Assembly: GCF_001613085.1 (NCBI RefSeq)
Contig: NZ_BDBR01000054.1
Span: 1 to 37,641 of the forward strand
From: Nocardia salmonicida NBRC 13393
GTDB lineage: Bacteria; Actinomycetota; Actinomycetes; Mycobacteriales; Mycobacteriaceae
Length of the DNA stretch: 37,641 nucleotides
Direction: 5' to 3'
Position 1 is the first letter of the stretch; every line of letters begins with the position of its first letter. Of this stretch, positions 8,472-17,439 are shown one piece after another. The position numbers were made by a program, and so were the translations under genes. The notes under the pieces are model-generated. The model searched no databases. It saw only the letters and a program-made list of their open reading frames with translations, and was not told the origin of the DNA.

Positions 8472-8866
8472 CAGTTAAGGAGCTTGTCGAAGTAGCTGTC
8501 TCTCTACGATTTACCGGCGCATTCGACCCAAACGAGGTGACCACGACACTCGGCCTCGCGCCGTCCGATCAATGGCGCTCCGGACAGCAGGGAGCCGCAC
8601 CCAAACTACGTAGGAGTTCCGATGGCTGGGTTCTCCGACTAGCGGCCGGCGTCGGACAGGTTGACGAGAAGATAGACCAGGCTATAGGGCAACTCGCACA
8701 GGTCAGCGAGCAGCTACGGTACGTTCTCTCCGACCAGGAGATATCAGGCTGCCTGACCGTTGCGGTCGATGCTCCTATGAACTGCTGGCCTGCAGTCACC
8801 TTGTCGCCTGCGACGCTCGCATTCCTAGCGCCCTCTGGACTTTCGCTCGATATCGATGTCATCTAG
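8468..8866 (+). CDS. DUF4279 family protein, probable immunity protein
   Basis: A 132-residue protein with the DUF4279 pattern: an N-terminal beta strand (VAVSLRFTGAFDPNEVTTTLGL), a middle helix (VDEKIDQAIGQLAQVSEQL) and a C-terminal strand ending SLDIDVI. DUF4279 proteins are small cytoplasmic proteins often found directly after polymorphic toxins. Its ATG overlaps the toxin stop by 4 bp, so the two are translationally coupled. I infer that it neutralises the toxin tip encoded just upstream. The nucleotide composition is more AT-rich than the acyl-CoA dehydrogenase genes, in line with a transferred cassette. Confidence 0.75.
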   Translation: MTVKELVEVAVSLRFTGAFDPNEVTTTLGLAPSDQWRSGQQGAAPKLRRSSDGWVLRLAAGVGQVDEKIDQAIGQLAQVSEQLRYVLSDQEISGCLTVAVDAPMNCWPAVTLSPATLAFLAPSGLSLDIDVI

Positions 8867-8875
8867 GAGCATTTG

Positions 8876-9196
8876 ATGATTGATGAGCAAGACGACCGAA
8901 CTCCGGTAATTCGCATTGAATTAATCGGAATTGACGAAGATAATGCAAATGAGGCGCATTACTATCGGATCGACAGGACCTGGAGCCTGGAGGACGCGGT
9001 CGATTCGTTCCTCGATGAATTGAGCGCTGCCGGGTCGGTGACGACATACAGCGACTCAGGCGGCGAAATTCTGGTCGAAGCCGAGTTAGCAGACAGAAGC
9101 TTTCCTTCTATGCACTTCGATCGCCAGCTTCTGTACCGCCTTGCCTCAACCGGAATGCCGCTGCAGATCAAAACCGGGCCGCGCACAACAGCATAG
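8876..9196 (+). CDS. Small acidic protein of unknown function, possible second immunity protein
   Basis: A 106-residue acidic protein. ATG 8876 is favoured over a TTG one codon upstream because GGAG (8866-8869) lies 6 nt before it. I do not recognise a family. It starts with a strand-like IRIELIGIDED, then a helix (LEDAVDSFLDEL), and looks like a small single-domain soluble protein with no signal peptide or membrane segment. It begins 9 bp after the DUF4279 stop and shares that gene's AT-rich composition, so it belongs to the same toxin-immunity cassette. Immunity function is inferred from position only. Confidence 0.65.
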   Translation: MIDEQDDRTPVIRIELIGIDEDNANEAHYYRIDRTWSLEDAVDSFLDELSAAGSVTTYSDSGGEILVEAELADRSFPSMHFDRQLLYRLASTGMPLQIKTGPRTTA

Positions 9197-9458
9197 GCTC
9201 CGTGAATGCATTCGTAGAATTACCTTGACGAGCGAACATGCAATCGATAGCCAGCGGTCTCGGCTTCAACCCACCGGTACAATCTGCGGTTCAGATGTGT
9301 TGCTGCAATAGAGAAATTATCTTCTGACCTCAAATTCAGGATCCTCACCGCAATTCTATTCGAATGAGGGCGGAGACATCGACATGCCAGATCCAACATG
9401 AGGCTGCCCTCTGGCTGATCGAACATGCAAGTGCAGGAAAGACAATTCCGCTTCGTGG

Positions 9459-10322
9459 TCACATCGTCATACGGGCTGCGCAAACGACTCGACGAGGACC
9501 CCGACATGGTGCCGGACAGCCGGTCGGCCACTGGGGCGGGAGGACGATCTGGCGGCTGGCAGACAGTGCCGAGCTGCTGGTGGGCTGGCGGATCGCCGAC
9601 GCCGCACGCGCCACCTGCGCCTCACGCAGAGCAGTTGGATCGATCATCGTGCACACATCACGTACGGCGAACACGGGCACAGCACTGCTGGGTGCTGTGG
9701 TCGTCTCCGTGGCCTGCGCGGGCTGGGGAGCGTTCGTGCGTGGTTGCTCACCATGTTTGACGATGCCGAGTTCGACATGTTCGCTGTTGTCGAGGGGCTG
9801 GCCTGCCGGGATGGACTGGGAGACAACAACCCAATTGCCGCGTGTCCAGATGTTACGGTCGGCGCCGGTGGCGTCGCCGGTCTTCACCCTCAGGTCGACC
9901 TCGTCGAGAATCAGTTCGGCTTCCCGAAGTTCCATCCCGATCACCTCAGGCATCGGAGTGTCAGGGGAACGCGGCCGTGCGGTCAGTTCGGCCACAGCGG
10001 TAGGCCCGATGATCAGCAGAAACGAAGCCAGGGCCGCGCCGACGACACCGATAGTCTGGCGCTGGCTGCGCGGGGCGCGCCGATAGGCACCGTGGCCTCG
10101 GGGTCGTGTGGCGTTGGCGGTGGCCACGCTCAGATAGATGATCGGGATCAACGCCAGCCCGAGATACAGCGAGGTTCCCGACCAACCGACTTCCCCGAGG
10201 GGAGAGGCGATCACGCCCAAGAGGAAGAACGCCAGGAAGTCGTAGGCAGCCCATCGCTCCCACGCAGGCAGAACAGCACGGGCGCCGCTCACGCGGCGGA
10301 TCTGAAGGACGAACCTGCTCAC
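9459..10322 (-). CDS. Membrane protein with a PASTA domain; C-terminus possibly frameshifted
   Basis: A 287-residue protein with three predicted membrane segments (about 27-44, 49-68 and 91-112), then an extracellular PASTA domain (about 123-190; PEVIGMELREAELILDEV and VVSQSIPAGQPL). PASTA domains bind peptidoglycan fragments, usually at the end of Ser/Thr kinases or penicillin-binding proteins; here no kinase or transpeptidase is attached. After a Pro/Thr-rich linker a segment starting DVCTMIDPTAL resembles the start of DUF3558-type lipoprotein domains, but it then turns into low-quality sequence. A different minus frame at 9220-9531 continues with paired cysteines (NCLSCTCMFDQPEGSLML), so a frameshift near 9500-9530 is likely. 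The GTG start has only a weak ribosome binding site. Confidence 0.6.
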   Translation of the reverse strand: MSRFVLQIRRVSGARAVLPAWERWAAYDFLAFFLLGVIASPLGEVGWSGTSLYLGLALIPIIYLSVATANATRPRGHGAYRRAPRSQRQTIGVVGAALASFLLIIGPTAVAELTARPRSPDTPMPEVIGMELREAELILDEVDLRVKTGDATGADRNIWTRGNWVVVSQSIPAGQPLDNSEHVELGIVKHGEQPRTNAPQPAQATETTTAPSSAVPVFAVRDVCTMIDPTALREAQVARAASAIRQPTSSSALSASRQIVLPPQWPTGCPAPCRGPRRVVCAARMTM

Positions 10323-10772
10323 ACCCGGACGCTACGCGCCACGATCGGGAACAGCGCAGACACTGAGCCGCGACCTTGGCCATCGTCTCGACCCGTTGCA
10401 CCGCCTTCCGGAGCGCCGGTACTGGCCCGCTTCGCGCCGAACTGCGTGCCAGTCGATCACCTCACCGACCCCGTCGACTGATGTCGGTGCTAGTCGAGGA
10501 CATCGCGGAGCCCTTCGGATGCGGATCTGGACTTTTCTCCTGGCGGGACGCTCATCATCAGGTTTCCTGGAGGCGGACGAGTCACTGATCGGGCCAACCG
10601 AACAGGGTGCCCGATGTACATTCCGCAAGTCCCACAACGCACTCCCTCGAGAAGTCCGTACCAAAGCCCTCAAGGGCCACGAAGTACAGCGCCTTCGCTG
10701 CTACCACCCGCGGCAGCTTCGCCAACTCCTGCAGATTGGGCGAACCCAGCAGCCGGACGAGGTTTACGGGCC
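10323..10772. other. Region without a recognised gene
   Basis: Several short open frames exist on both strands but none has a clear ribosome binding site, consistent third-position GC bias or a recognisable protein. The stretch separates the PASTA protein from the decayed integrative-element segment and may be part of it. Confidence 0.4.
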
Positions 10773-10970
10773 ATGCCCAGACGTAGCCCGACGAGGACTC
10801 CGAACCCGAGCCGCTACGTGTCGATAAAGTTCGCCGCCGAACGAGCCGGCGTCAGCGCAGACACCATCCGCCGGATGATCGCCGACGGCTCGCTTCCCGC
10901 ATACCGGTTCCGCGGCCAGATACGAGTCGCAATCGAAGACATCGACGCCGCCATGCGGCCTATCAACTGA
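10773..10970 (+). CDS. Excisionase-like helix-turn-helix protein
   Basis: A 65-residue protein from ATG 10773; the frame is open further upstream but that part is Pro/Arg/Ser-rich and not family-like. Residues about 16-60 form a winged helix-turn-helix of the excisionase/MerR-like type (FAAERAGVSADTIRRMIADG, then YRFRGQIRVAIEDIDAAM). Such proteins direct excision of integrated elements or help their replication. No integrase or replication gene is left nearby. The tail of a second copy lies 210 bp downstream, so this is a survivor of a decayed integrative element. Confidence 0.65.
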   Translation: MPRRSPTRTPNPSRYVSIKFAAERAGVSADTIRRMIADGSLPAYRFRGQIRVAIEDIDAAMRPIN

Positions 10971-11119
10971 CCACGCCATTCCATGACGAGCATCACAGTC
11001 ACGGCTCTGGTCAGTCCAGCTCCGAACCCCCGTACGGGGTCTCCGCGACCCAATTCCGGGTCGATATTCAACGAAACGGCAGCCCGTCGCCGTTAGGGCT
11101 CTGACCTGCCGTTTTTCTG

Positions 11120-11148
11120 TGGTCCCAGCTGGTTTCAAGCCAGCAGAC
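11120..11148 (-). repeat. tRNA 3'-end-like remnant, copy A
   Basis: Read on the minus strand, this is a T-arm (GCTGG, 7-nt loop, CCAGC) followed by TGGGACC and a discriminator A, the layout of a tRNA 3' end. The rest of a tRNA is absent and the terminal CCA is changed. It matches copy B (11512-11540) at 26 of 29 positions; both copies share a CTGACCTGC block about 20 bp to the left. I read it as an old attachment-site duplicate left by a tRNA-targeting integrative element. Confidence 0.45.
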
Positions 11149-11180
11149 CCCACGACGGCTTGCGGCCAGCACGTCGAGGC

Positions 11181-11255
11181 GGCTCACCGACGCCTGACGC
11201 AGGATTCCGAGAACAGATCCGCATAGCAATCGAAGACATCAACGCAGCGATGTAG
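11181..11255 (+). pseudogene. Tail of a second excisionase-like gene
   Basis: The frame ending at the TAG of 11253-11255 reads GFREQIRIAIEDINAAM, nearly the same as the C-terminus of the intact gene at 10773-10970 (RFRGQIRVAIEDIDAAM). The helix-turn-helix part upstream is gone. This is the 3' remnant of a duplicated or independently acquired copy. Confidence 0.6.
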
Positions 11256-11454
11256 CAGATCCGACGGACTATGTTGGGACACACTGCATTTCGTCACTCA
11301 GTCGCGCTGAGCCGCGCCGTTCGTCGGCTGAAGTTGCCCAGCATCGACACACCACTAGGAGTGGGCAGTCGGCAGCTATTGTGACGGGCACCACACATCA
11401 CCGGTCCCGTCAAGCGCTCTCAGGGACCCGCACGTCAGCGTCTAAACCCCGACG

Positions 11455-11477
11455 CTATTGCACGTATATTGCACGGC
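11455..11477 (+). repeat. 23-bp direct repeat, copy 1
   Basis: CTATTGCACGTATATTGCACGGC. It contains two ATTGCACG units in tandem. An identical copy lies at 11651-11673, 196 bp away. Tandem short units next to tRNA-end remnants resemble arm-type integrase sites or att core duplicates. Confidence 0.6.
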
Positions 11478-11511
11478 CATCGCCATAACGGCCCTGACCT
11501 GCACTTTCTGG

Positions 11512-11540
11512 TGGTCCCAGCTGGTTTCGAACCGGCAGAC
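11512..11540 (-). repeat. tRNA 3'-end-like remnant, copy B
   Basis: On the minus strand this reads as a T-arm with a TTCGAAA loop (stem GCCGG/CCAGC, one C-A mismatch) followed by TGGGACC, discriminator A and an encoded CCA (to 11509). No D-arm or anticodon arm is found upstream on that strand, so it is only a tRNA 3' end. It is 26/29 identical to copy A at 11120-11148. Confidence 0.5.
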
Positions 11541-11650
11541 ATCAGGAGCTCGCAACCAGCTCCCACCTCGAAAAACCGGCATTTACCAGGAAATTTACCC
11601 TCCATCGCGATCACGCAGATGTACGCACCGATAGGCAACATTGGGCTGCA

Positions 11651-11673
11651 CTATTGCACGTATATTGCACGGC
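11651..11673 (+). repeat. 23-bp direct repeat, copy 2
   Basis: Identical to the 23-mer at 11455-11477. Together the two copies bracket tRNA-like remnant B. Confidence 0.6.
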
Positions 11674-12101
11674 GCGCGGCGCCAACCGGAAACACGAGAG
11701 AGCCCCACAAGCAAAGCCTTCATAGCACCAGTGGATGACTCCTGCGGGTGCCCTCCTTCAACTCGCCCGCCACCACTGAGCTGCCTCTACCCGGAGCAGG
11801 GAAGAGTCGACGACCAGGGGCAACAGAGCCCAGACGAAATTGCGCGTGACCGCACCCATCCTTGACGCGAGAACCTCGACCGACACGGCACTTTCGAGGT
11901 AAGCCACACCGTCAGCGATGCAGCCGGGTTGTGCCCTCGACAACAGTCGACCGTCCCTCCGACGCCGGTCGAAGCGCCCACATTACACCGCTGACTTGTG
12001 AGGGACATGGTGAGAGCCGATGACATGCAGGTTGCATCTGTCACCGGACAGAACGCGCGGTCAGCGGCAGTGACTTACCAGTCGAGGAATTGCCATGCTG
12101 A

Positions 12102-15100
12102 TCACCCGAAGGTCCGGTGGATCATGGCGGCAACCGCCGAGGGACAGTCGGGACGCCGGGCCAAGCCCATACTGCGCGTCCCCGCAGTCCCAACTTCGAT
12201 GTTCTTCATGCACTTGCCGATCGCGCCCTTGTTGGCCGCCGAGGTCAGCTCCCAGATCTCTTCGAGCTGTGTTAGGAACTGTGCGTCGATACGTGCGAGC
12301 CTGGTGAGAAGGTCTGCCAGGGGTCGTTCCGAACGTCCAGCGATCTCACCTACGTCGATGGTGACAAGGTCATCCAGGACCAGCTTGTGAACCTCAGCGA
12401 GAGGCATGTGCGGTATCGCGAGGGCTGTCAGCGACAGCTTGTAGATCCCGTAGATTGCCGGGAGGTGCCGCCGACGTTGTTGTGGAACCGAGGCCGGAAG
12501 CAAGTCGAGAACGTTACTACGCAACGAACGAACAACTCTGACAGCGAGGGCCGGCTCGAGCGGGCTCGATCTGCTGATGTCGGCGAGTAGCGTGACCAAT
12601 GCTCTCGCCGCCTGCGGGTCGTCGCCACGTGGCAGTGAATCCTGCAGCAGATCAGCGGCTGCCTCCGCAGATCGCGCCGTCCAGGCGATCTGATCCGCGA
12701 CTGTGTGCAGTACCTCTGCGATCGTTTGCTTGGTGTTCTGATAGGGCGAGTCGAGCAGGCCGAAGAGCCAGATTCCGAGGTGTTCGTCGAGCGCGGTGGC
12801 AGGAGCGGCATTCACGGCGAAGGCCACCGCCGTCGCGGCACTCGAGGCGACTCGAGCGCTGGGATCAGCAATGTGTGTCCGGATTCGTTGACGTTCTGGG
12901 CTCGAAGTCAGACAGGTCAGCCCGTCCAATCGAGCACGCCGACACCGGTTTGGAATATCGGAGCCGCCGCACATCGCGCGCAGCCTGTCCGCATAGACCG
13001 AGAGCGTGGCGGGGCTCGCGGCCAGTGTATTCAGGAAGGTGTCGACCGAGCTGCCAATCACCGTCGCGTTGCCGACCTGCGCACAGTATTCCGCGAGCGC
13101 GGCGATGCGTTCATCCAGCAACCGATGATGCGTTCCGGCCGCTTTGATCGTCGCCGGCCATACGGTTCGGGGAACGATAGAGATCCAGCTGAGAAGCTGG
13201 GCAATCACTTGCTGCCGCTCATATTCCGAAGGCAGCAGATCAGCTGTGTGAGTGACGATCTCGCACGCGACGCCGATCGCAGTGGTTGTCAGCTCGGCGG
13301 GCAGGTCCAGCACCGTCCGGATGGCCGAATCGCGGTGATCGTCGGCGATGAACTTGGCGATGTTGATGTAGCGGTCGCTGATGTCGTCATCGACAATTCC
13401 GCGCGTTGCCACCTCAAGCACTGCCTCGGCGGTCTCCTGGTCTCGGCACAGATCGGCAACCACGCGAATCTGACATGATTCCCACCTCGTGAGCATCCTG
13501 GATTCCAGAATGTCGCGCCAGGTCGACCAGCCCATCCGCTGCCGAAACCCGGAGTCCGGCCATGCCCGTAGCAGGACTGCCGTGAGATCGTCGACGCTAC
13601 GTTCGGGACAGGGAAATTCCCGTGCCGCCAGCAGAAGCTGACGGTCTCGCCCAGAATCTAGCCGCCCGGCCGCGACAGCACGAATGATCTCGCGCTGTGT
13701 CGCGGGAAGCAGAGATCGGTAGCGCAGCACCAGCTCGTCTGCGATCTGATCGGTCGCCGCTTCTTGCAAGACATCGCCTACGAAACGCCGCATCACCGAC
13801 GCTGTTGCCGCTTCGGTCATGACGGCACCACAAGAGATGATCGCGTCGAGCATGTCGCCGATCGCCGCGGCCCGCTGTTCAGCGATGCGGAATTGCCGTT
13901 GCAATTCGCCTGCCGCGACCACCACCGGTGAGAGCGACTTTTCGTTGCCGCGCTGTCTGCTGTCCCCATCCGCCATCGACTTCTCAAGGGCGCCTACACA
14001 TTCGATCAACACCTGCATGGCCGTGCGGAGGCACTCCTGCGGGGCGAGAGTCAGGACCGAGGCGTTCGACACGAGCAGTTCGAGTGAGATGTCGCGGATG
14101 CCTTCGGCGACTGCGGTGACATCATTGATCGACCTACGGTTGAATGCACCGAGTAGTTGTAGTTTCCCGCCTTCCACCTCGCTCAGCGGAATCGCCGCGC
14201 AGACTTGCGCATAGCGCTCATCGTCCATGTCGAGCATGACCAGGTGTCGAGCAATCGGCCAGTACGCGGGGACTTTCGAATTCTGCAACCCCGATCTCAA
14301 CTTGGCGAAGTCCGGCTGGTCACCCACCCGACGTAGACGGCGAGCGACCGCGTACTCGCCAAACGTCTGGTGGAAGAATCCGAACCGTCCACCGAGCGGA
14401 ATGACCACGGCCTCGCTCAACAGCAGGTTCATCGCTTCATCGTCGACCACAGAGTCACCGGTGACCGACAGGGCAAAGCGAGCGATGCTCTCATTCCAGA
14501 TCTCACCCGCGAGGGAGTCGGCGGCGCTATCCTGCCGACGCGCGAGCAGACTGCGTGGTCCCAGCCCCCGTCGGTCGCTGGCGATGCACTTGTCCCAGTA
14601 TCGTTCGTACAGCTCGGTCACGCTGAGGTCCTCGGGGATTCCCCCATCGCCGATGTAGACCTCACAGGCCATCGCGAGTCGCAGCGGGGTATTGCACACC
14701 TCCCGAACCCGAGGCGAACTGTCCGCCCCTACCAAGCTGTCGATGAACGATTCCGCAACTCCTGCCGCAAGATCGGTTTTCGTTGCGGCGTAGGCGCGCG
14801 CCCACGCCTCGATGTGCGCGGCTTCCAGCAAAGGCATGCGGTACTGCGACTCGTTGATCCCGGGGATTGCCCGCAAATAGGTGTGCCATTCGAGATCACG
14901 GCACGACCACACCACTCGACGAGAGTCGGCGAGCTCACGCAAGACAGCACCGACAGCGTCGGCATTGTCGTCACGGACGATGAGATCGATCGTATCGATG
15001 AGGATGTACGTGGAGGCTGTCGCGTCCAGCCGTGTGAGCAGTTCACTCAGGGGCGGCGCGTCACGTCGGTCGACGGCAACGGCCCCGAGCGCCAGGTCGA

Positions 15101-16163
15101 TCTGTGCCACGGAGTCCAGCGGCGTTGAGGCAGGAATCCTGTTGCACGGCAGCAGGATCACCCCGCTGTCATTGCCCAGGGCGTTGATCTCGTCGCAGAT
15201 CTGCCCGAGAAGGACACTCTTGCCGAGGCCACCGTCGCCGATCAGCACCAGCGGGGTCGGAATATCCTGGACAAGCTGGTGGAATTTGCCAGTAAGATCG
15301 GCCAAACGGTCAATGTTGGGCAGCACTTCCGGCGCGAGACTTGGGCGAGCAGCCGACGAAGTATCTCGTACGCGGGCGAGTAGTTCGTTCGGTGGCGCAG
15401 GGCCCTCGGTAGCGCTGAGTCCGTCACGAATACCGGAGACGAATCGCAGGACGCGGCCATACATAGGGGCGCTGCGACCAGCCGGTTTGCCGATGTCGAT
15501 GTGGTTGGCGTCGATGGGGATCGGCCTCACGAGCGGGATCCCCGGATTCGCCGAGGCCTCATCGACGACCCGCACCGTCTTGGTCGCTAGCGTTTCGTAG
15601 AACACCAGGTTGTCGATCCCGGAGTCCGTCGCCCAGTCCCGATACCTGTCATTGAGATGACGTAGGTACGGATCGTTGCGAGTCAGCGCCTTTGCAGCCG
15701 CGCTCCGACGATACGGCAGCACACGCAGCGCGTTCGCCACCGCGGCTCCCGTGTGCGGGGTCGACAGAAACACCACTCCTTCGGCGGCGGTGGCGAACTC
15801 GGCGAACTCGGTCCGGCTCTCGGCGGCGTGCAGGAGAATCTCCTTGACCAGCAATCCGCCCATGCTGTGGGTGATGAAACACAGCCCGCGCTCACCGAGG
15901 CGGTGGTTCTGCATCTGCACCATCAGGTTGACGGCGCGGTCTTGTATCGCCATACCGCGCCCGCGTCGCCATTTGGTCGATCCGGCGTTGTAGTTGATCG
16001 ACCACACAGAGATGTCGTCGACGTCTCGGGCCAGCCAGTTCGGCCAGAACGATTCGGCACCGTCGCGTTGCCAGGTGGTCCGGCCGTTGCCATCCAAGCC
16101 GTGGATGAAGACCACGTCGAGAACGGGATGCTCGGCGGTGTGCACCGCGAACAGATCCGTCAT
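12102..16163 (-). CDS. Alpha/beta-hydrolase-STAND NTPase fusion with C-terminal helical repeats; candidate anti-phage protein
   Basis: A 1353-residue cytoplasmic protein. The ATG at 16163 is preferred because GGAGG lies 6 nt upstream; in-frame ATGs at 16208 (also with a GGAG) and 16244 are alternatives. Residues about 10-240 form a SERAC1/PGAP1-like alpha/beta-hydrolase: DVVFIHGL, nucleophile S100 in THSMGG, STPHTG and candidate catalytic H221 (IDANHID). Residues about 280-600 form a NACHT/STAND-type P-loop NTPase with Walker A GDGGLGKS (309-316) and Walker B YILIDTID (about 386-393). The remaining 700 residues are helical and repeat-like, typical of a sensor region. Effector-STAND-repeat proteins of this layout include the Avs and bNACHT anti-phage families, in which target recognition by the repeats activates the N-terminal effector. 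The gene stands alone between decayed mobile sequences, as expected for a transferred defence gene. Defence function is inferred from architecture. Confidence 0.85.
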   Translation of the reverse strand: MTDLFAVHTAEHPVLDVVFIHGLDGNGRTTWQRDGAESFWPNWLARDVDDISVWSINYNAGSTKWRRGRGMAIQDRAVNLMVQMQNHRLGERGLCFITHSMGGLLVKEILLHAAESRTEFAEFATAAEGVVFLSTPHTGAAVANALRVLPYRRSAAAKALTRNDPYLRHLNDRYRDWATDSGIDNLVFYETLATKTVRVVDEASANPGIPLVRPIPIDANHIDIGKPAGRSAPMYGRVLRFVSGIRDGLSATEGPAPPNELLARVRDTSSAARPSLAPEVLPNIDRLADLTGKFHQLVQDIPTPLVLIGDGGLGKSVLLGQICDEINALGNDSGVILLPCNRIPASTPLDSVAQIDLALGAVAVDRRDAPPLSELLTRLDATASTYILIDTIDLIVRDDNADAVGAVLRELADSRRVVWSCRDLEWHTYLRAIPGINESQYRMPLLEAAHIEAWARAYAATKTDLAAGVAESFIDSLVGADSSPRVREVCNTPLRLAMACEVYIGDGGIPEDLSVTELYERYWDKCIASDRRGLGPRSLLARRQDSAADSLAGEIWNESIARFALSVTGDSVVDDEAMNLLLSEAVVIPLGGRFGFFHQTFGEYAVARRLRRVGDQPDFAKLRSGLQNSKVPAYWPIARHLVMLDMDDERYAQVCAAIPLSEVEGGKLQLLGAFNRRSINDVTAVAEGIRDISLELLVSNASVLTLAPQECLRTAMQVLIECVGALEKSMADGDSRQRGNEKSLSPVVVAAGELQRQFRIAEQRAAAIGDMLDAIISCGAVMTEAATASVMRRFVGDVLQEAATDQIADELVLRYRSLLPATQREIIRAVAAGRLDSGRDRQLLLAAREFPCPERSVDDLTAVLLRAWPDSGFRQRMGWSTWRDILESRMLTRWESCQIRVVADLCRDQETAEAVLEVATRGIVDDDISDRYINIAKFIADDHRDSAIRTVLDLPAELTTTAIGVACEIVTHTADLLPSEYERQQVIAQLLSWISIVPRTVWPATIKAAGTHHRLLDERIAALAEYCAQVGNATVIGSSVDTFLNTLAASPATLSVYADRLRAMCGGSDIPNRCRRARLDGLTCLTSSPERQRIRTHIADPSARVASSAATAVAFAVNAAPATALDEHLGIWLFGLLDSPYQNTKQTIAEVLHTVADQIAWTARSAEAAADLLQDSLPRGDDPQAARALVTLLADISRSSPLEPALAVRVVRSLRSNVLDLLPASVPQQRRRHLPAIYGIYKLSLTALAIPHMPLAEVHKLVLDDLVTIDVGEIAGRSERPLADLLTRLARIDAQFLTQLEEIWELTSAANKGAIGKCMKNIEVGTAGTRSMGLARRPDCPSAVAAMIHRTFG

Positions 16164-16303
16164 CTCCGACCTCCGCAGTGCGCCGAAACCCAGAAACTGA
16201 CCCCTCATCCGCGGCTCCCTCCCAGGCGTACGCAGATCAAACATTCCCGCGCGTTCGACCGTACCAGCGTCGCGCTAGTGGGTGTGGACAGAACCGAGCA
16301 GAC

Positions 16304-17000
16304 TGAACCGTCACGGATTTGGGGCCGACTTGTCTTCTTGAGGAAGTCGGTCACCGTCATGCCGAAGTGCTATCCCCCGAGGTTCGTGAGAAGGCCGTTC
16401 GGTTGGTCTTGGAGCGCCTCGATGAGTTCAAGCCCCCGTATGCCGCCGCAGGGCGATCAGCCCGCTGGTCGATGTGCATACGAGACGTTGCGGGTGCGGG
16501 TGATGAAGGCCATGGCCGAAGGGTCTCGGCCGGGCAAGGAGTCGGCGGGTGGACTGGCTGCGGCGGAGCGTGAGGAGCTGGCCAAGCTCCGCAAGGAAGT
16601 ACGAGACCTTGAGTAGGCCAACGAGATTCTGAAGTCGGCGTCGGCTTTCTTCGCGCGGGAACTCGACCCGCGACACCGTTGATCATCGGTTTCATCGACG
16701 AATACCGTCAGGCCTGTGGCGTCGAGTCGATCTGTGGTGCGCTCTCGGCGTACCGAATCCAGTTCGCGCCAGAGACTTACCGCAAAGCACGCCGCAGACC
16801 TACATCGCCGGCGATATCACCTCGCCGCGGCCACCAGGTGGCCTCCTGCACCGTCGATCGGATCATGCGCGATCCGGGACGGCTATACCCCGACCTCGTC
16901 ATCGGCCCAGTACGGCACCCGTGGGCAATCGTCGATAGCAGACAAGCGTCTGGTCAGCCCGTCGGTGTCGCAGGGAAGACCTGTTCCAGATCAACGCCTA
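16304..17000 (+). mobile_element. Degenerate IS3-family insertion sequence
   Basis: The left end TGAACCGTCACGGA (16304-16317) resembles IS3-family terminal repeats. OrfA is recognisable but split over frames: LSPEVREKAVRLVLERLDEF (from about 16370), then SRPGKESAGGLAAAEREELAKL with an in-frame TAG before ANEILKSASAFFARELDPRH, which ends at about 16680. The start of OrfB follows (FIDEYRQACGVESICGALS from about 16685, TYRKARRRP) and decays after about 16900. The DDE catalytic core cannot be traced. The right end was not found. The element is inactive. Confidence 0.7.
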
Positions 17001-17439
17001 CCCTGGGCATCTACAACCAGCGCCCCTCCCGCTGGGCATGCTGGCCTACGTCGATTTCCCCGGTCAAACCGCTAACTCGCGAGCAGAAAGATTCGGCCCG
17101 TGGACTACCACCATCGGCCACCCGGTCAGATTTCATCGCTTGCCGGTCACTGAAGACGACTGCGTTGCAGCACTTCACCAGATGGTTCGGCGTCCATCTC
17201 ACCATGCGCCGCGCTGACAAATCTCGCTGCGAAGCCTTTTCGACAGCGGCAAGTTCCTTAAGCCTTGTCGGGAACGATGTCGCAGGATGAGCAGCGATCC
17301 TGTTCAGCGACGAGACCGCTGATCTGAGTGCCACTTGTAAGTCGCGGCCAGATTGCACGGAAGTCCCTACGACCGTGCTAGGCGCTCGCAGTGATGGCAG
17401 GCTTGCTGATGTCCGGCGCTTGCTGCTCCGCGCCGCAGG

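Larger units (their letters stand above)
11256..12101. other. Non-coding remnant region of an integrative element
   Basis: No gene is convincing here. The stretch contains the second tRNA-3'-end-like repeat and two copies of a 23-bp direct repeat (annotated separately). The plus-strand frame at 11469-11738 gives a protein starting with VPAGFEPA, but this is the reverse-strand translation of the tRNA-like sequence and not a real protein. From 11740 to 12101 I see only short, unrelated frames. Confidence 0.45.

Noticed and set aside
11509..11590. Complete tRNA gene on the minus strand
   Set aside because: Only the T-arm, acceptor strand and CCA are present; there is no matching D-arm, anticodon arm or 5' acceptor strand.
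11469..11738. Plus-strand frame coding for a protein with VPAGFEPA
   Set aside because: This motif is the reverse-complement translation of a tRNA 3' end and is a known kind of false gene.
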